Both the position numbers and the translations under genes were made by a program. Positions 29,677 to 39,287 of a DNA stretch of 64,000 nt are shown here, one piece after another. The stretch lies in the NCBI RefSeq assembly GCF_003590835.1, contig NZ_QYUQ01000002.1, forward strand, positions 1-64,000, in the 5' to 3' direction. Source of the stretch: Noviherbaspirillum sedimenti. Its GTDB lineage: Bacteria > Pseudomonadota > Gammaproteobacteria > Burkholderiales > Burkholderiaceae_D. Each line of letters begins with the position of its first letter. The stretch's first letter is position 1. The notes beneath the pieces are model-generated. The model was not told the origin of the DNA. It did not search any database and was given only the letters and a program-made list of their open reading frames with translations.

Positions 29677-30480
29677 ATGTCCGTTACCATTCCTCCCGTC
29701 ATCCTCGAGATGCTGTCCCTGGCCGAGCCGTCGTGGCGGCCTGCCTTGCGCGCCGGACTGGAAGCGCTGGCCGCCGCTCATCCCGCCTATCTGGGCGAAC
29801 TGCTTGCCGACAGTTACCTGCCGACCGAAGGCCGGCTGTTCGCCGCCTTCGCCCAGCCATTGCCCGTAGTGCGTTACGTGCTGGTCGGCGAGGGGCCTTA
29901 TCCACGTCCGGAAAGTGCCACCGGCTTTTGCTTCATGGATGGCGCGGTGCAATCGCTGTGGTCGGCGGGTGGCTTGTCCAAACAGGTCAATCGCGCGACT
30001 TCGCTGCGCAACTTCATGAAGATGCTGCTGGTCGCCGATGGCCGCCTTGCGCCCGGGCATACCTCCGGCGACGCTTTGGCACATGTCGCTGCCGAGGCCA
30101 ACGCGCCTGCTTCGGGGCTGGTCCAGACCCTGGCGCAATTGCAGCAAAATCTGGGCGCGCATGGCTTTCTGTTGTTGAACGCGGCGCTGGTCTATCGTCC
30201 GCATGTGCCGCCGCTCAAGGAAGCCAAGGCATGGCAGCCTTTCCTGCAATGCGTGCTGGCCGCCCTGGCCGACCACGCGCGACAGGCCGGCGCGGCGGCG
30301 CCGACCCTGGTGTTGTGGGGAAAAATCGCGGAACAGTTGCAGTCGGTGCCTGCGCTGGCGCAGTTCCCGCAGGCGGTCTCGGAACATCCGTACAACCTCA
30401 GCTTCATCCTCAACCCGACGATGCAGGCCCTGTTCGCCCCCATGCATCTGCTGCAAGGCGCCCGCGCCCGGCAGGACTGA
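29677..30480 (+). CDS. Uracil-DNA glycosylase-fold protein without the standard catalytic residues
   Basis: The 267-residue protein follows the family 1 UDG plan: VRYVLVGEGPYPR (71-77) stands where UDG has GQDPYHG, then GFCFMD, LLLNAALVYRP, LVLWGKIA and EHPYNLS (236-242) where UDG has HPSPLS. The catalytic Asp of QDPYH is replaced by Gly and its His by Pro, so normal uracil excision is unlikely. It lies directly after uvrB, which suggests a DNA-related role. The match is by motif order and should be checked by structure prediction. Confidence 0.6.
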   Translation: MSVTIPPVILEMLSLAEPSWRPALRAGLEALAAAHPAYLGELLADSYLPTEGRLFAAFAQPLPVVRYVLVGEGPYPRPESATGFCFMDGAVQSLWSAGGLSKQVNRATSLRNFMKMLLVADGRLAPGHTSGDALAHVAAEANAPASGLVQTLAQLQQNLGAHGFLLLNAALVYRPHVPPLKEAKAWQPFLQCVLAALADHARQAGAAAPTLVLWGKIAEQLQSVPALAQFPQAVSEHPYNLSFILNPTMQALFAPMHLLQGARARQD

Positions 30481-30601
30481 CCGCCGTCAAGCCGGGGCTG
30501 GAACTTTGTGAGGTATCAAGGAACGGCGTTCGTTTGCGGTAACAATTCTTATGCTACCCGCCTCTAAGCATTGCCGGCAAATTCCAATGAGGGAGGCAGC
30601 G

Positions 30602-31546
30602 ATGAACGCGACGCGAGTGGCGGCATTGTCTTGTGGTTGTGTGTGTGCGTGGGCAGCTCAGGCGGCGGCCCAGGCAGCGCAAGCAGCTTCCTACAGCGAA
30701 GACTACGGCCAGGCTGCCGTAACGGAAGATGTGCCGTCAAGTCACGGTGCGGACGAGCTGGCGCAGGCAAGCGCAGACGCAGACGAGCCGTCCCTCTCCG
30801 GCGAGGCGGCGGTTCCCGTGCCGACCGGACTGCGCGTCCAGTTCGATTCCGGCACCATTGAAAATGTGAATCGGATCGTCGGTTTCTGGCCCAGCGTGCA
30901 CTGGCTCAATTCCCGCAACCGCGGCACCAGCATGGCGGCGCTGGGTTACACCTGGCGCAACCTCAAGCTCGAAGGTGCGCTGTTCAGGGAACGTGAATCC
31001 GACCAGTACCGCAATACCGAATGGCTGCGGATCCATTCGGCCTCCAGGCGCCTTGCCTACAAATTCGGCCCGCACTGGGCGCTGCAGTTCAGCCGTGGCT
31101 TCCTCCGCAGCCCGGACCAGTTCCGCCAGGACCAGAAAAGCCGCCGTAAGACCGCGTCGGTCACGTATCGCGGCGGTTTTAATGGCAATCCCTGGCACGC
31201 CACGCTGGCGTACGGACGCGGCAAAGGATCGTCCGGCAGCGAGGGTGGCGCCTATTTGCTGGATACCGCGTTGCGCCTCGGCCAGGAGCACTCCCTGTTC
31301 GGCCGCATCGAACGCGCCGGTCATGAAGAGTTGTTCCGCTACGAAGATGGTCCCAACAATCAAAGCTACCAGACCAACAAGATGAGCGTGGGCTATCTGT
31401 ATGAGCCAAAGACGCGCGGTCCGGCCACGCTGGGGGTCGGCGCGCTCGTCAGCCGGCGCACATTCCCGGCTGAACTCTTGCCGTATTACGGTGACAAAAA
31501 CACTGCTTACACCGTGTTTTTAAGGCTGCAGATGAAGTTCAATTAA
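30602..31546 (+). CDS. Outer-membrane beta-barrel-like protein, possibly copper-related
   Basis: The 314-residue protein has an Ala-rich signal peptide and alternating aromatic and polar strands ending in MKFN, typical of a small outer-membrane barrel. A good GGGAGG site precedes the ATG at 30602. It lies 11 bp before a copper-storage-like gene, and a CopB-like role in copper handling is inferred from that pairing only. No histidine- or methionine-rich copper motif is obvious. Confidence 0.65.
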   Translation: MNATRVAALSCGCVCAWAAQAAAQAAQAASYSEDYGQAAVTEDVPSSHGADELAQASADADEPSLSGEAAVPVPTGLRVQFDSGTIENVNRIVGFWPSVHWLNSRNRGTSMAALGYTWRNLKLEGALFRERESDQYRNTEWLRIHSASRRLAYKFGPHWALQFSRGFLRSPDQFRQDQKSRRKTASVTYRGGFNGNPWHATLAYGRGKGSSGSEGGAYLLDTALRLGQEHSLFGRIERAGHEELFRYEDGPNNQSYQTNKMSVGYLYEPKTRGPATLGVGALVSRRTFPAELLPYYGDKNTAYTVFLRLQMKFN

Positions 31547-31557
31547 AGGACGGCGCC

Positions 31558-31914
31558 ATGCATCATCCAGTCAGTGCAGAAATGAAAAAATGCATTGAGG
31601 CATGTCAAAAATGCCATAACAGTTGCCTGCAGATGGCGATGAGCCATAGCCAGGAGAGCGGCGGCCCGCATCTGGAGGCGGGACATTTCCGCCTCATGAT
31701 CGATTGCGCCGCAATTAGCCAGTTTTGCGCCGATTTCATGCTGCGCGGCTCGCACTTTCTCGATCAGACCTGCCAGCTGTGCGCAGCCATCTGCGATGTT
31801 TGCGCCCAGGGGTGCGAGCAGGCGGGCGGCATGGCCGACGCTGCTCAATCCTGCCGGCGCTGTGCCGAAAGTTGCCGCCAGGTGATCGAATCGATGGTGG
31901 TCAAGCTGCCTTAA
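31558..31914 (+). CDS. Cysteine-rich four-helix-bundle copper-storage-like protein (DUF326)
   Basis: The 118-residue protein has many cysteines in helical spacing (CIEACQKCHNSC, CAAISQFC, CQLCAAICDVCAQGC, CRRCAESC), as in Csp-type four-helix bundles that bind Cu(I) along their core. There is no signal peptide, which fits the cytosolic Csp3 group. It is translationally close to the outer-membrane protein gene upstream. A short GC-rich inverted repeat follows the stop. Confidence 0.88.
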   Translation: MHHPVSAEMKKCIEACQKCHNSCLQMAMSHSQESGGPHLEAGHFRLMIDCAAISQFCADFMLRGSHFLDQTCQLCAAICDVCAQGCEQAGGMADAAQSCRRCAESCRQVIESMVVKLP

Positions 31915-32242
31915 ATCGCTTTCCTGTCGACCTTCCTGCCGGCTTTCCGGCCGGCGCCAGGGCCCGGCTTGCGGGCCGGACTATCCTTGCCCGTCGTTCC
32001 GGAAGCGGAATGTTTTTCCGCTGAGCTTGCTGCGGCCGCCGCCGGACATTTCCGCCTGCGACGTATTCCTGACGGTTTTAGTCAACTTTGATATACTTGA
32101 ATTAAATACTCAACTAATCAGGGAATTCAGGAAATTTTCTGCAAGGTTGCTGCCGGAAGGCAATAAAATCCCGGCAACCGATATTGCAGGGTATTTACAG
32201 GCATTTACAGGGCATTTATTACGCATCGAAGGTGGACGACAA
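31915..32242. promoter_or_regulatory. iscR upstream region with candidate IscR box
   Basis: The 328 bp gap contains the isc operon promoter. An AT-rich stretch at 32093-32116 reads ATACTTGAATTAAATACTCA followed by ACTA, resembling a type 1 IscR site with an imperfect inverted repeat (ATACTTGA against TCAACTAA). Negative feedback by [2Fe-2S]-IscR is expected here from the family. The left part has GC-rich inverted repeats that may end the upstream transcript. The assignment of the exact -35 and -10 is not secure. Confidence 0.45.
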
Positions 32243-32716
32243 ATGAGATTGACGACCAAAGGCCGCTTTGCCGTGACCGCGATGATCGACCTGGCCATGC
32301 GGCAGGATAAGGGGCCAGTCACGCTGGCCGGCATCAGCCGGCGCCAGGAGATTTCCTTGTCTTACCTGGAACAGCTGTTTGGCAAGCTGCGTCGCCACGA
32401 GATCGTCGAGTCTGTGCGCGGTCCCGGAGGCGGCTATAATCTTGCCCGGCGTCCAGAAGATGTCACGGTGGCCGATATCATCATTGCCGTCGACGAGCCG
32501 CTGGATGCAACCCAATGCGGCGGCAAGGGCAATTGCCAGGGCGCCGACCATGAGGCCGGCCTGCAGTGCATGACGCATGACCTGTGGTCGACCCTGAATG
32601 CCAAGATGGTTGAATACCTGGATTCGGTTTCCCTGAAAGATTTGGTGGATCAGCAAAGGCATAAGGCCGCTGAACAGCGCGTGGTTTCCGTCGTGCGCCC
32701 CCACGTAGTGGTTTAA
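32243..32716 (+). CDS. iscR: Fe-S cluster regulator IscR
   Basis: The 157-residue Rrf2-family repressor starts [18 protein letters not shown] with a winged-helix domain. Cluster ligands are C92 and C98, and the third cysteine is at 109 followed by MTH, five residues later than in E. coli. The frame is open upstream, but the ATG at 32243 is the conserved start. It is the first gene of the isc operon and senses Fe-S status. Confidence 0.96.
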   Translation: MRLTTKGRFAVTAMIDLAMRQDKGPVTLAGISRRQEISLSYLEQLFGKLRRHEIVESVRGPGGGYNLARRPEDVTVADIIIAVDEPLDATQCGGKGNCQGADHEAGLQCMTHDLWSTLNAKMVEYLDSVSLKDLVDQQRHKAAEQRVVSVVRPHVVV

Positions 32717-32732
32717 TTTGGAGTTAATTAGA

Positions 32733-33986
32733 ATGAACGCCCCCCTGGAAAAGAGCCTGCTGGATACCCTCAAGGCGCCGCACTTCCCGATCTACATGGA
32801 TTATTCGGCGACCACGCCGATCGACCCGCGCGTAGCCGACAAGATGATCCCGTTCCTGCGCGAGCAGTTCGGCAACCCCGCCTCGCGCAGCCACATGTAT
32901 GGCTGGACCGCCGAAAAGGCCGTCGAAGAGGCGCGCGAGCAGGTCGCCGCCCTGGTGAACGCCGATTCGCGCGAGATCATCTGGACTTCCGGCGCCACCG
33001 AGAGCAATAACCTGGCCATCAAGGGCGCCGCGCACTTCTACAAGACCAAGGGCAAGCACATCATCACGGTCAAGACCGAGCACAAGGCGGTGCTGGACAC
33101 CGTGCGCGAACTCGAGCGCGAGGGTTACGAGGCGACTTACCTGCAGCCGCAGGACAATGGCCTGATCACCATCGCCCAGCTGGAAGCAGCGATCCGCCCG
33201 GACACCATCCTGGTTTCGGTCATGCTGGTCAACAACGAAATCGGCGTGATCCAGCCGATCGACGAAATCGGCGAGCTGTGCCGCAGCAAGGGCATCATTT
33301 TCCACAGCGACGCCGCGCAGGCGACCGGCAAGGTCAAGATCGACCTGGAAAAGACCAAGGTCGACCTGATGTCCTTCTCCGCCCACAAGACTTACGGCCC
33401 CAAGGGCATTGGCGCCCTGTACGTGCGCCGCAAGCCGCGCGTGCGGATTGAAGCGCAGATGCACGGCGGCGGCCATGAGCGCGGCCTGCGTTCGGGCACC
33501 CTGGCGCCGCACCAGATCGTCGGCATGGGCGAAGCCTTCCGCATCGCCCGCGAGGAAATGGATGAGGAACTGACACGTATCCGCGCCTTGCGCGACCGCC
33601 TGGCCAAGGGCCTGATGGAAATCGAGGAAGTCTATGTCAACGGCGACATGGAGCACCGCGTGCCGCACAACCTCAACGTCAGCTTCAACTACGTCGAAGG
33701 CGAGTCGCTGATCATGGCGATCAAGGATATCGCCGTATCAAGCGGTTCGGCCTGCACCTCGGCCAGCCTGGAGCCGTCCTACGTGCTGCGCGCGCTGGGC
33801 CGCAGCGACGAACTGGCGCACAGCTCGATCCGCTTCACCATCGGCCGTTTCACCACCGAGGAAGACGTCGATTTCACGATCAAGCTGCTCAAGTCCAAGG
33901 TCGGCAAGCTGCGCGAACTCTCGCCGCTGTGGGACATGCACAAGGAAGGGATCGACATCAGCTCGATCCAGTGGGCAGCACATTGA
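32733..33986 (+). CDS. iscS: Cysteine desulfurase IscS
   Basis: This PLP enzyme supplies sulfur for Fe-S clusters and tRNA thiolation. The 417-residue protein contains the PLP lysine segment [12 protein letters not shown] and the flexible active-site loop [14 protein letters not shown] with the persulfide cysteine. The ATG at 32733 follows a TTGGAG site 16 bp after iscR. A REP-like palindrome separates it from iscU. Confidence 0.97.
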   Translation: MNAPLEKSLLDTLKAPHFPIYMDYSATTPIDPRVADKMIPFLREQFGNPASRSHMYGWTAEKAVEEAREQVAALVNADSREIIWTSGATESNNLAIKGAAHFYKTKGKHIITVKTEHKAVLDTVRELEREGYEATYLQPQDNGLITIAQLEAAIRPDTILVSVMLVNNEIGVIQPIDEIGELCRSKGIIFHSDAAQATGKVKIDLEKTKVDLMSFSAHKTYGPKGIGALYVRRKPRVRIEAQMHGGGHERGLRSGTLAPHQIVGMGEAFRIAREEMDEELTRIRALRDRLAKGLMEIEEVYVNGDMEHRVPHNLNVSFNYVEGESLIMAIKDIAVSSGSACTSASLEPSYVLRALGRSDELAHSSIRFTIGRFTTEEDVDFTIKLLKSKVGKLRELSPLWDMHKEGIDISSIQWAAH

Positions 33987-33991
33987 TTAAA

Positions 33992-34045
33992 TTGGGGAAA
34001 GAGTTTGCGAGGCGCCGCCGTGCGACGAGTTACTCTGTCCCCAAC
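33992..34045. repeat. REP-like palindromic element, copy 1 (iscS-iscU gap)
   Basis: The 54 bp element begins TTGGGGAAAGAGTTTGCGAGG and ends GAGTTACTCTGTCCCCAAC, so its outer arms pair imperfectly (GGGGA-AGAG with CTCTGTCCCC). The same arms occur in the opposite orientation at 34913-35032. Such GGGGACAGAGT-type repeats are common extragenic palindromes in this bacterial group. It may affect mRNA stability between iscS and iscU. Confidence 0.7.
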
Positions 34046-34062
34046 TAACTAGGAGATTTGAA

Positions 34063-34461
34063 ATGGCATATTCGGAAAAGGTCCTCGACCACTATGAAAA
34101 CCCGCGCAACGTCGGCGCCTTCGAAAAGGGCGACGACACGGTCGGCACCGGCATGGTCGGTGCGCCGGCTTGCGGCGACGTCATGAAGCTGCAGATCAAG
34201 GTCGGTGAAGACGGCGTGATCCAGGACGCGAAATTCAAGACCTACGGCTGCGGCTCGGCGATCGCATCAAGCTCGCTGGTGACCGAATGGGTCAAGGGCA
34301 AGACCCTCGACCAGGCTTTGTCGATCAAGAATACCCAGATCGCCGAAGAGCTGGCGCTGCCGCCGGTGAAGATCCACTGCTCGATCCTGGCGGAAGACGC
34401 CATCAAGGCGGCGGTGCAGGATTACCAGGCCAAGCACGGCGCGGCCAAGGAAGCCGCGTAA
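34063..34461 (+). CDS. iscU: Fe-S scaffold protein IscU
   Basis: The 132-residue scaffold has ligands C37 (PACGD), C63 (YGCGS) and C106, and the LPPVK motif at 99-103 that HscA recognises. AGGAG precedes the ATG. It receives sulfur from IscS and passes the cluster on with help from HscA and HscB, all encoded in this operon. Confidence 0.97.
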   Translation: MAYSEKVLDHYENPRNVGAFEKGDDTVGTGMVGAPACGDVMKLQIKVGEDGVIQDAKFKTYGCGSAIASSSLVTEWVKGKTLDQALSIKNTQIAEELALPPVKIHCSILAEDAIKAAVQDYQAKHGAAKEAA

Positions 34462-34560
34462 GTCGCAAGCGCAGGCAGAAAGTAAACTAGCAAGTTAGCC
34501 AGCAAATAAGCAGGTGCAGGATATCCTCGTCCGGAAAGGCGAGGCGTTGAGGAAAGCAAG

Positions 34561-34884
34561 ATGGCAATCACATTGACGGAAAAAGCGGCGAAGCATATCA
34601 GCCGTTACATCGAGCGGCGCGGCAAGGGCATCGGCCTGCGCTTCGGCGTGCGCACCACCGGCTGCTCCGGCATGGCTTACAAGCTGGAGTATGTCGACGA
34701 GAGCAGCGCCGATGACGAGGTGTACGAGTCGCATGGCGTGAAAGTCTTCGTCGATCCCAAGAGCCTGCCGTACATCGACGGCACCGAGCTGGATTTTGCG
34801 CGCGAAGGCTTGAATGAAGGCTTCAAGTTCCGCAATCCCAATATGAAGGATGAATGCGGCTGCGGCGAGAGCTTCCGCATTTAA
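34561..34884 (+). CDS. iscA: A-type Fe-S carrier IscA
   Basis: The 107-residue carrier has the three conserved cysteines C35, C99 and C101 (TTGCSG and CGCG). It transfers clusters to apo-proteins. It lies between iscU and the second REP-like element in the isc operon. Confidence 0.96.
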   Translation: MAITLTEKAAKHISRYIERRGKGIGLRFGVRTTGCSGMAYKLEYVDESSADDEVYESHGVKVFVDPKSLPYIDGTELDFAREGLNEGFKFRNPNMKDECGCGESFRI

Positions 34885-34912
34885 AGCCACCAAATCAAAA
34901 ACCTGAAAGTCA

Positions 34913-35032
34913 GTTGGGGACAGAGTAATTCGGCGAGGGGCGCGTAGGCACAAGCTTGTATGCTTGTGCCGCTACACCAGCAAGCCGCTTGCGGCTTGAA
35001 ACCCTGGCTCGCTTCAAACTCTTTCCCACAAT
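34913..35032. repeat. REP-like palindromic element, copy 2 (iscA-hscB gap)
   Basis: This copy is the reverse of copy 1 at its ends (GTTGGGGACAGAGTAA on the left, AAACTCTTTCCCACAA on the right). It carries an internal insert with two perfect hairpins: GGCACAAGC (34947-34955) with GCTTGTGCC (34962-34970), and CAAGCCGC with GCGGCTTG at 34981-34998. It ends just before the hscB start. The composite shape suggests a REP pair or a REP with an inserted second palindrome. Confidence 0.7.
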
Positions 35033-35033
35033 C

Positions 35034-35549
35034 ATGAAGACTCACTTCGACCTTTTTCAACTGCCGCAGCGCTTCGAGATCGACCTCGCAGCGCTGGACC
35101 GTGCCTACCACGAAGTGCAGAACCAGGCGCACCCGGACCGCTTCGCCAGTGCCAGCAGCGCTGAAAAGCGTGTGGCCATGCAATGGGCAACCCGCGCCAA
35201 CGAAGCCTATCAGACCCTGAAAAATCCGCTGGCGCGCGCAAAATACCTGTGCGAACTCAATGGCGTCGACCTGCAGGTCGAATCCAACACCGCCATGCCG
35301 CCGGCCTTCCTGATGCAGCAGATGGAATGGCGCGAAGCGCTGGAAGACGCCCATGCGGCCAAGGACATCGGCGCGCTGGAAAGCCTGGAAGGCGAGTTAC
35401 TGGCGGCGCGCAAGGCGGAAGTCGCAGGTCTTGCGGCGCAGCTTGATACCGGCGATTTCCATGCGGCGGCGCTTGGTGTGCGGCGCATGATGTTTGTCGA
35501 AAAATTCGAAGATGAAGTGGCCAGGGTGTTCGACCTGGTCAGCGATTAG
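35034..35549 (+). CDS. hscB: Co-chaperone HscB
   Basis: The 171-residue J-protein delivers IscU to HscA. The HPDRF motif lies in the N-terminal J domain, and the C-terminal three-helix part binds IscU. The ATG at 35034 (MKTHFDLFQLPQ) is the conserved start, although the frame is open upstream. No clear ribosome-binding site is visible because the REP-like element ends right before it. hscA follows after 13 bp. Confidence 0.95.
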   Translation: MKTHFDLFQLPQRFEIDLAALDRAYHEVQNQAHPDRFASASSAEKRVAMQWATRANEAYQTLKNPLARAKYLCELNGVDLQVESNTAMPPAFLMQQMEWREALEDAHAAKDIGALESLEGELLAARKAEVAGLAAQLDTGDFHAAALGVRRMMFVEKFEDEVARVFDLVSD

Positions 35550-35562
35550 GAATACATAGTTT

Positions 35563-37428
35563 ATGGCGCTTCTGCAAATCTCCGAGCCGGGCATGTCCAC
35601 CGCGCCGCACCAGCACCGGCTGGCGGTCGGGATCGACCTCGGTACCACCAATTCGCTGGTCGCCACCGTGCGCAGCAGCATCCCGGAAGTGCTGGCCGAC
35701 GACGAGGGCAGGACGTTGCTGCCGTCAGTGGTGCGCTACCTGGCCAACGGCCATGCTCACATCGGCTACAAGGCGCAGGCGGCGCAAGTGACCGACCCGA
35801 AAAACACCATCGTCTCGGTCAAGCGTTTCATGGGCCGCGGCCTGAAGGATATCGCCCACGCCGAGAACATGCCCTATGACTTCCTCGACACGCCGGGCAT
35901 GGTGCAGTTGAAGACGGTGGCCGGCGTGAAAAGCCCGGTCGAAGTGTCGGCGGAAATCCTTGCCACCCTGCGCCAGCATGCGGAAGATGCGCTCGGCGAC
36001 GAACTGGTCGGCGCGGTGATCACGGTGCCGGCCTATTTCGACGATGCCCAGCGCCAGGCCACCAAGGATGCGGCAAAACTGGCCGGCCTGAATGTGCTGC
36101 GCCTGCTGAACGAGCCGACCGCGGCGGCCATCGCCTATGGCCTCGACCACGACCCGCAGGGCATCTATGCCGTCTATGACCTCGGCGGCGGCACCTTCGA
36201 CATCTCGATCCTGAAACTGACCAAGGGCGTCTTCGAAGTGCTGGCCACCGGCGGCGATTCGGCGCTGGGCGGCGACGACTTCGACCATCGCCTGCTGTGC
36301 TGGATCACCGAGCAGGAAAAGCTGGCGCCGCTGTCGGACCAGGACACGCGCCTCTTGATGGTGAAGTCGCGCGAAGCCAAGGAACTGCTCTCCACCAAGT
36401 CCGAAACCCAGATCGACGCCGTGCTGCAAAGCGGCGAACAGGTGCACCTGACGCTTTCCGCGGCGACCTTCGCCGAGATCACCCAGCACCTGGTGAAAAA
36501 AACCATGGTGCCGTGCAAGAAGGCCATGCGCGACGCCGGTCTCTCGGAAGAAGATGTCGATGGCGTGGTGCTGGTCGGCGGCGCCACCCGCATGCCGAAC
36601 ATCCGCAAGGCGGTCGGTGAATTCTTCAAGACTACGCCGCTGGCCAACATCGACCCCGACAAGGTGGTCGCCCTTGGCGCGGCGATCCAGGCCAATCTTT
36701 TGGCCGGCAACCGCGCGCCGGGCGACGACTGGCTGCTGCTGGACGTGATCCCGCTGTCGCTCGGCATCGAAACCATGGGCGGCCTGGTCGAGAAAGTCAT
36801 CCCGCGCAATTCCACGATTCCCTGCGCGCGCGCGCAGGAATTCACCACCTTCAAGGATGGCCAGACCGCGCTGGCGATCCACGTGGTGCAGGGCGAACGC
36901 GAACTGGTGAGCGACTGCCGCTCGCTGGCGAAGTTCGAGCTGCATGGCATTCCGCCGATGGCGGCCGGCGCCGCCCGCATCCGCATCACCTACCAGGTCG
37001 ATGCCGATGGCTTGCTGTCGGTGTCGGCGCGCGAACTGCGCTCGGGTGTCGAATCCTCGATCACCGTCAAGCCATCCTATGGCCTGTCCGACGACGAGAT
37101 CGCCAGGATGCTGCAGGACTCCTTCACTTCGGCCGAGAGCGACATGCAGTCGCGCGCGCTGCGCGAAGAGCAGGTCGAGGCCGAGCGCATCCTGCTGGCG
37201 ACCGAAGCGGCGCTGGCAGTCGATGAAAGCCTGCTGGATGACGAGGAACGCGCGGCGATACTTGCCCTGATCGATAATCTGCGCCAGCTCGCGCAGGGCA
37301 GCGACCACGACGCCATCAAGGCGGCGGTGCAGGCACTCGCCAACGGCACCGAAGACTTCGCTGCCAGAAGGATGGACCGCAGCGTCCGTCAGGCCCTGTC
37401 CGGCAAGAAGCTCGACGAGATCGCCTGA
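35563..37428 (+). CDS. hscA: Fe-S assembly chaperone HscA
   Basis: This Hsp70-type ATPase of 621 residues is specialised for IscU. Visible features are the N-terminal [14 protein letters not shown] phosphate loop, [23 protein letters not shown], and the linker and substrate domain ([17 protein letters not shown]). The length is normal for HscA and shorter than DnaK. It is followed 44 bp later by fdx. Confidence 0.97.
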   Translation: MALLQISEPGMSTAPHQHRLAVGIDLGTTNSLVATVRSSIPEVLADDEGRTLLPSVVRYLANGHAHIGYKAQAAQVTDPKNTIVSVKRFMGRGLKDIAHAENMPYDFLDTPGMVQLKTVAGVKSPVEVSAEILATLRQHAEDALGDELVGAVITVPAYFDDAQRQATKDAAKLAGLNVLRLLNEPTAAAIAYGLDHDPQGIYAVYDLGGGTFDISILKLTKGVFEVLATGGDSALGGDDFDHRLLCWITEQEKLAPLSDQDTRLLMVKSREAKELLSTKSETQIDAVLQSGEQVHLTLSAATFAEITQHLVKKTMVPCKKAMRDAGLSEEDVDGVVLVGGATRMPNIRKAVGEFFKTTPLANIDPDKVVALGAAIQANLLAGNRAPGDDWLLLDVIPLSLGIETMGGLVEKVIPRNSTIPCARAQEFTTFKDGQTALAIHVVQGERELVSDCRSLAKFELHGIPPMAAGAARIRITYQVDADGLLSVSARELRSGVESSITVKPSYGLSDDEIARMLQDSFTSAESDMQSRALREEQVEAERILLATEAALAVDESLLDDEERAAILALIDNLRQLAQGSDHDAIKAAVQALANGTEDFAARRMDRSVRQALSGKKLDEIA

Positions 37429-37472
37429 AGCGGCGACAGAATAAATTAAACCATTTGAACCCGAGGTAAGCC

Positions 37473-37811
37473 GTGCCACAGATCGTTGTCCTGCCCCATG
37501 CCACCCTCTGCCCGGAAGGCGCCGTCATCGACGCGCAAAAGGGCAAGACCGTGTGCGACACCCTGCTCGCGCATGATATCGAGATCGAACATGCCTGCGA
37601 AAAATCCTGCGCCTGCACCACCTGTCACGTGGTGGTGCGCGAAGGGTTCAATTCGCTCAACGAGGCGCAGGAAAAGGAAGAAGACCTGCTCGACATGGCC
37701 TGGGGCCTGGAAGCGCAATCGCGCCTGTCCTGCCAGGCGGTGGTCGGCGATGAAGACCTGGTGATCGAGATCCCCAAGTACACCATCAACCAGGTCAGCG
37801 AAAACCACTGA
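37473..37811 (+). CDS. fdx: ISC-type [2Fe-2S] ferredoxin
   Basis: The 112-residue adrenodoxin-type ferredoxin has the ligand pattern C-x5-C-x2-C ([11 protein letters not shown]) and a distal cysteine in LSCQAV. It gives electrons for cluster assembly. Translation begins with GTG at 37473. It lies 11 bp before iscX. Confidence 0.96.
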   Translation: MPQIVVLPHATLCPEGAVIDAQKGKTVCDTLLAHDIEIEHACEKSCACTTCHVVVREGFNSLNEAQEKEEDLLDMAWGLEAQSRLSCQAVVGDEDLVIEIPKYTINQVSENH

Positions 37812-37822
37812 GGACAATAGTC

Positions 37823-38017
37823 ATGAAATGGACCGACATTACCCAGATCGCCGAAGACTTGCACGACAAGTATCCGGACATCGACCCGCTGACGGTGCGT
37901 TTTACCGACCTGTTTAACTGGGTCTGCGCGCTGGACGGCTTCGATGACGACCACCAGCGTTCCGGCGAAAAGATCCTCGAAGCGATCCAGGCCGCCTGGA
38001 TCGAGGAAGCGAAGTAG
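37823..38017 (+). CDS. iscX: IscX (YfhJ) regulator of IscS
   Basis: The 64-residue acidic protein starts [20 protein letters not shown] and has the DxxxLxF pattern and FDDD segment of IscX, which binds IscS and iron. It is the last gene of the isc operon. The convergent histidine kinase gene ends 22 bp later. Confidence 0.95.
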   Translation: MKWTDITQIAEDLHDKYPDIDPLTVRFTDLFNWVCALDGFDDDHQRSGEKILEAIQAAWIEEAK

Positions 38018-38039
38018 GCAGGCCGCGCGCCTGGTTTTT

Positions 38040-39275
38040 TCAGTCTGCCCCGGAGCTTTTCAGCGGCAGTGAAATGCTCAGGCAGGTGCCTTTGTCCTGG
38101 CAGCTGTCGATGTCCAGCCTGCCGTGCAGCGCATTGACGCGTTCGGTAATGCCCAGCAAGCCAAACGAATTCGCCTTGCGCCGGCAGCCCGGGAAAAAGC
38201 CGACGCCATTGTCGCCAATGGTCATGAAGATGCTGGCGCCGTCGCTGCGTACCTCGACGCGGACATGATCCGCATTGGCATGGCGCAGCACGTTGTTGAA
38301 CGATTCCTGCAGGATGCGAAATAGCGCAGTGGCGCGCTCGTCATCCAGCGCGAACTCCGTTTCATCCATGATCAGTGTGCAGCGGATGCCGTTGCGCTGC
38401 TGAAAATCCTTCACCAGCCACTCGATTGCCGCATTCAGGCCCAAGTCCAGCACGGTCGGTCGCAGGTTGTTGATGGCGGTGCGCACGGCTTTCAACGTGG
38501 TATCGATTTGCTCCAGTGCGGCAGCCGTTTTCCGGTGCAGGCGCGGATGGTGCTGGCTGGTGCGTTCATGCAGCATGGCGATGTCCAGGCGCAGGGCCAG
38601 CAGGTTCTGCCCCAGGTCGTCATGGATTTCGCGGGCAATGCGCTTGCGTTCGTCTTCCTTGACATGCTCCTGGTGTGACACCATGTGCCGCAGCATCTCG
38701 CGCGAGTAGCGCAGGGCTTCTTCGGTTTGTTTTCGCTCGGTAATGTCCAGCATCACCAGACGGCAGGCTTTTCCGCTGGCATCCATCGTGGCTTCGATGT
38801 GCGCAATCAGCGGCTCGTTCTCCGCATTCAGAAATCCCATTTCATGGATTTCCTTACCCTGTCCCAGCATGACTTTCCGCATGAAATTCCGAAATTCCGG
38901 CTGCCTCTCTGGCGCAATGAAATTGCTCAGGGGCTGCCCGGACAGCCTGCTACGCTCGGTGCGCAGCAGGGTCGCACCGGTAAGATTGACCTCCAGGATG
39001 CTGCCATCGCAATCGAGGGTGAAATAGCCGATCGGCGCAAAATCATAGAGATCGGTATAGCGTGCCAGATTCACATCGCTGTTGGTGCGGGCCTGTTGCA
39101 GCTCGGCGTTCTGCATTTCCAGTTCAATCTGGTGGACGTGCAGTTCTTGCAACTGTTTCTGGGCGTCCGATTCTATCGGGGCGCACTGTGCCCTGGCCGC
39201 TTGCTCATCCAGGTGATCCCGGGCGGGCTGGCGCAGATTTTTCGGACTGCCTGAAATTTCATTTTTAGGTTTCAT
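38040..39275 (-). CDS. PAS-domain sensor histidine kinase (NarX/HisKA_3 type)
   Basis: The 411-residue soluble kinase has an N-terminal coiled-coil-like region (QKQLQELHVHQIELEMQNAE), a PAS domain (about 70-185), and a HisKA_3 dimerisation box DERKRIAREIHDDLGQ with the phospho-acceptor histidine. It ends in an HATPase domain (ILQESFNNVLRHA, then GDNGVGF). No membrane segment is present, so it senses a cytoplasmic signal. No response regulator is encoded next to it. A remnant of a chemotaxis-type PAS protein lies just upstream. Confidence 0.9.
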   Translation of the reverse strand: MKPKNEISGSPKNLRQPARDHLDEQAARAQCAPIESDAQKQLQELHVHQIELEMQNAELQQARTNSDVNLARYTDLYDFAPIGYFTLDCDGSILEVNLTGATLLRTERSRLSGQPLSNFIAPERQPEFRNFMRKVMLGQGKEIHEMGFLNAENEPLIAHIEATMDASGKACRLVMLDITERKQTEEALRYSREMLRHMVSHQEHVKEDERKRIAREIHDDLGQNLLALRLDIAMLHERTSQHHPRLHRKTAAALEQIDTTLKAVRTAINNLRPTVLDLGLNAAIEWLVKDFQQRNGIRCTLIMDETEFALDDERATALFRILQESFNNVLRHANADHVRVEVRSDGASIFMTIGDNGVGFFPGCRRKANSFGLLGITERVNALHGRLDIDSCQDKGTCLSISLPLKSSGAD

Positions 39276-39287
39276 GGCGACCGTGGG

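Noticed and set aside
35725..37479. A 584-residue open frame antisense to hscA
   Set aside because: Same shadow character; the sense strand is a complete HscA.
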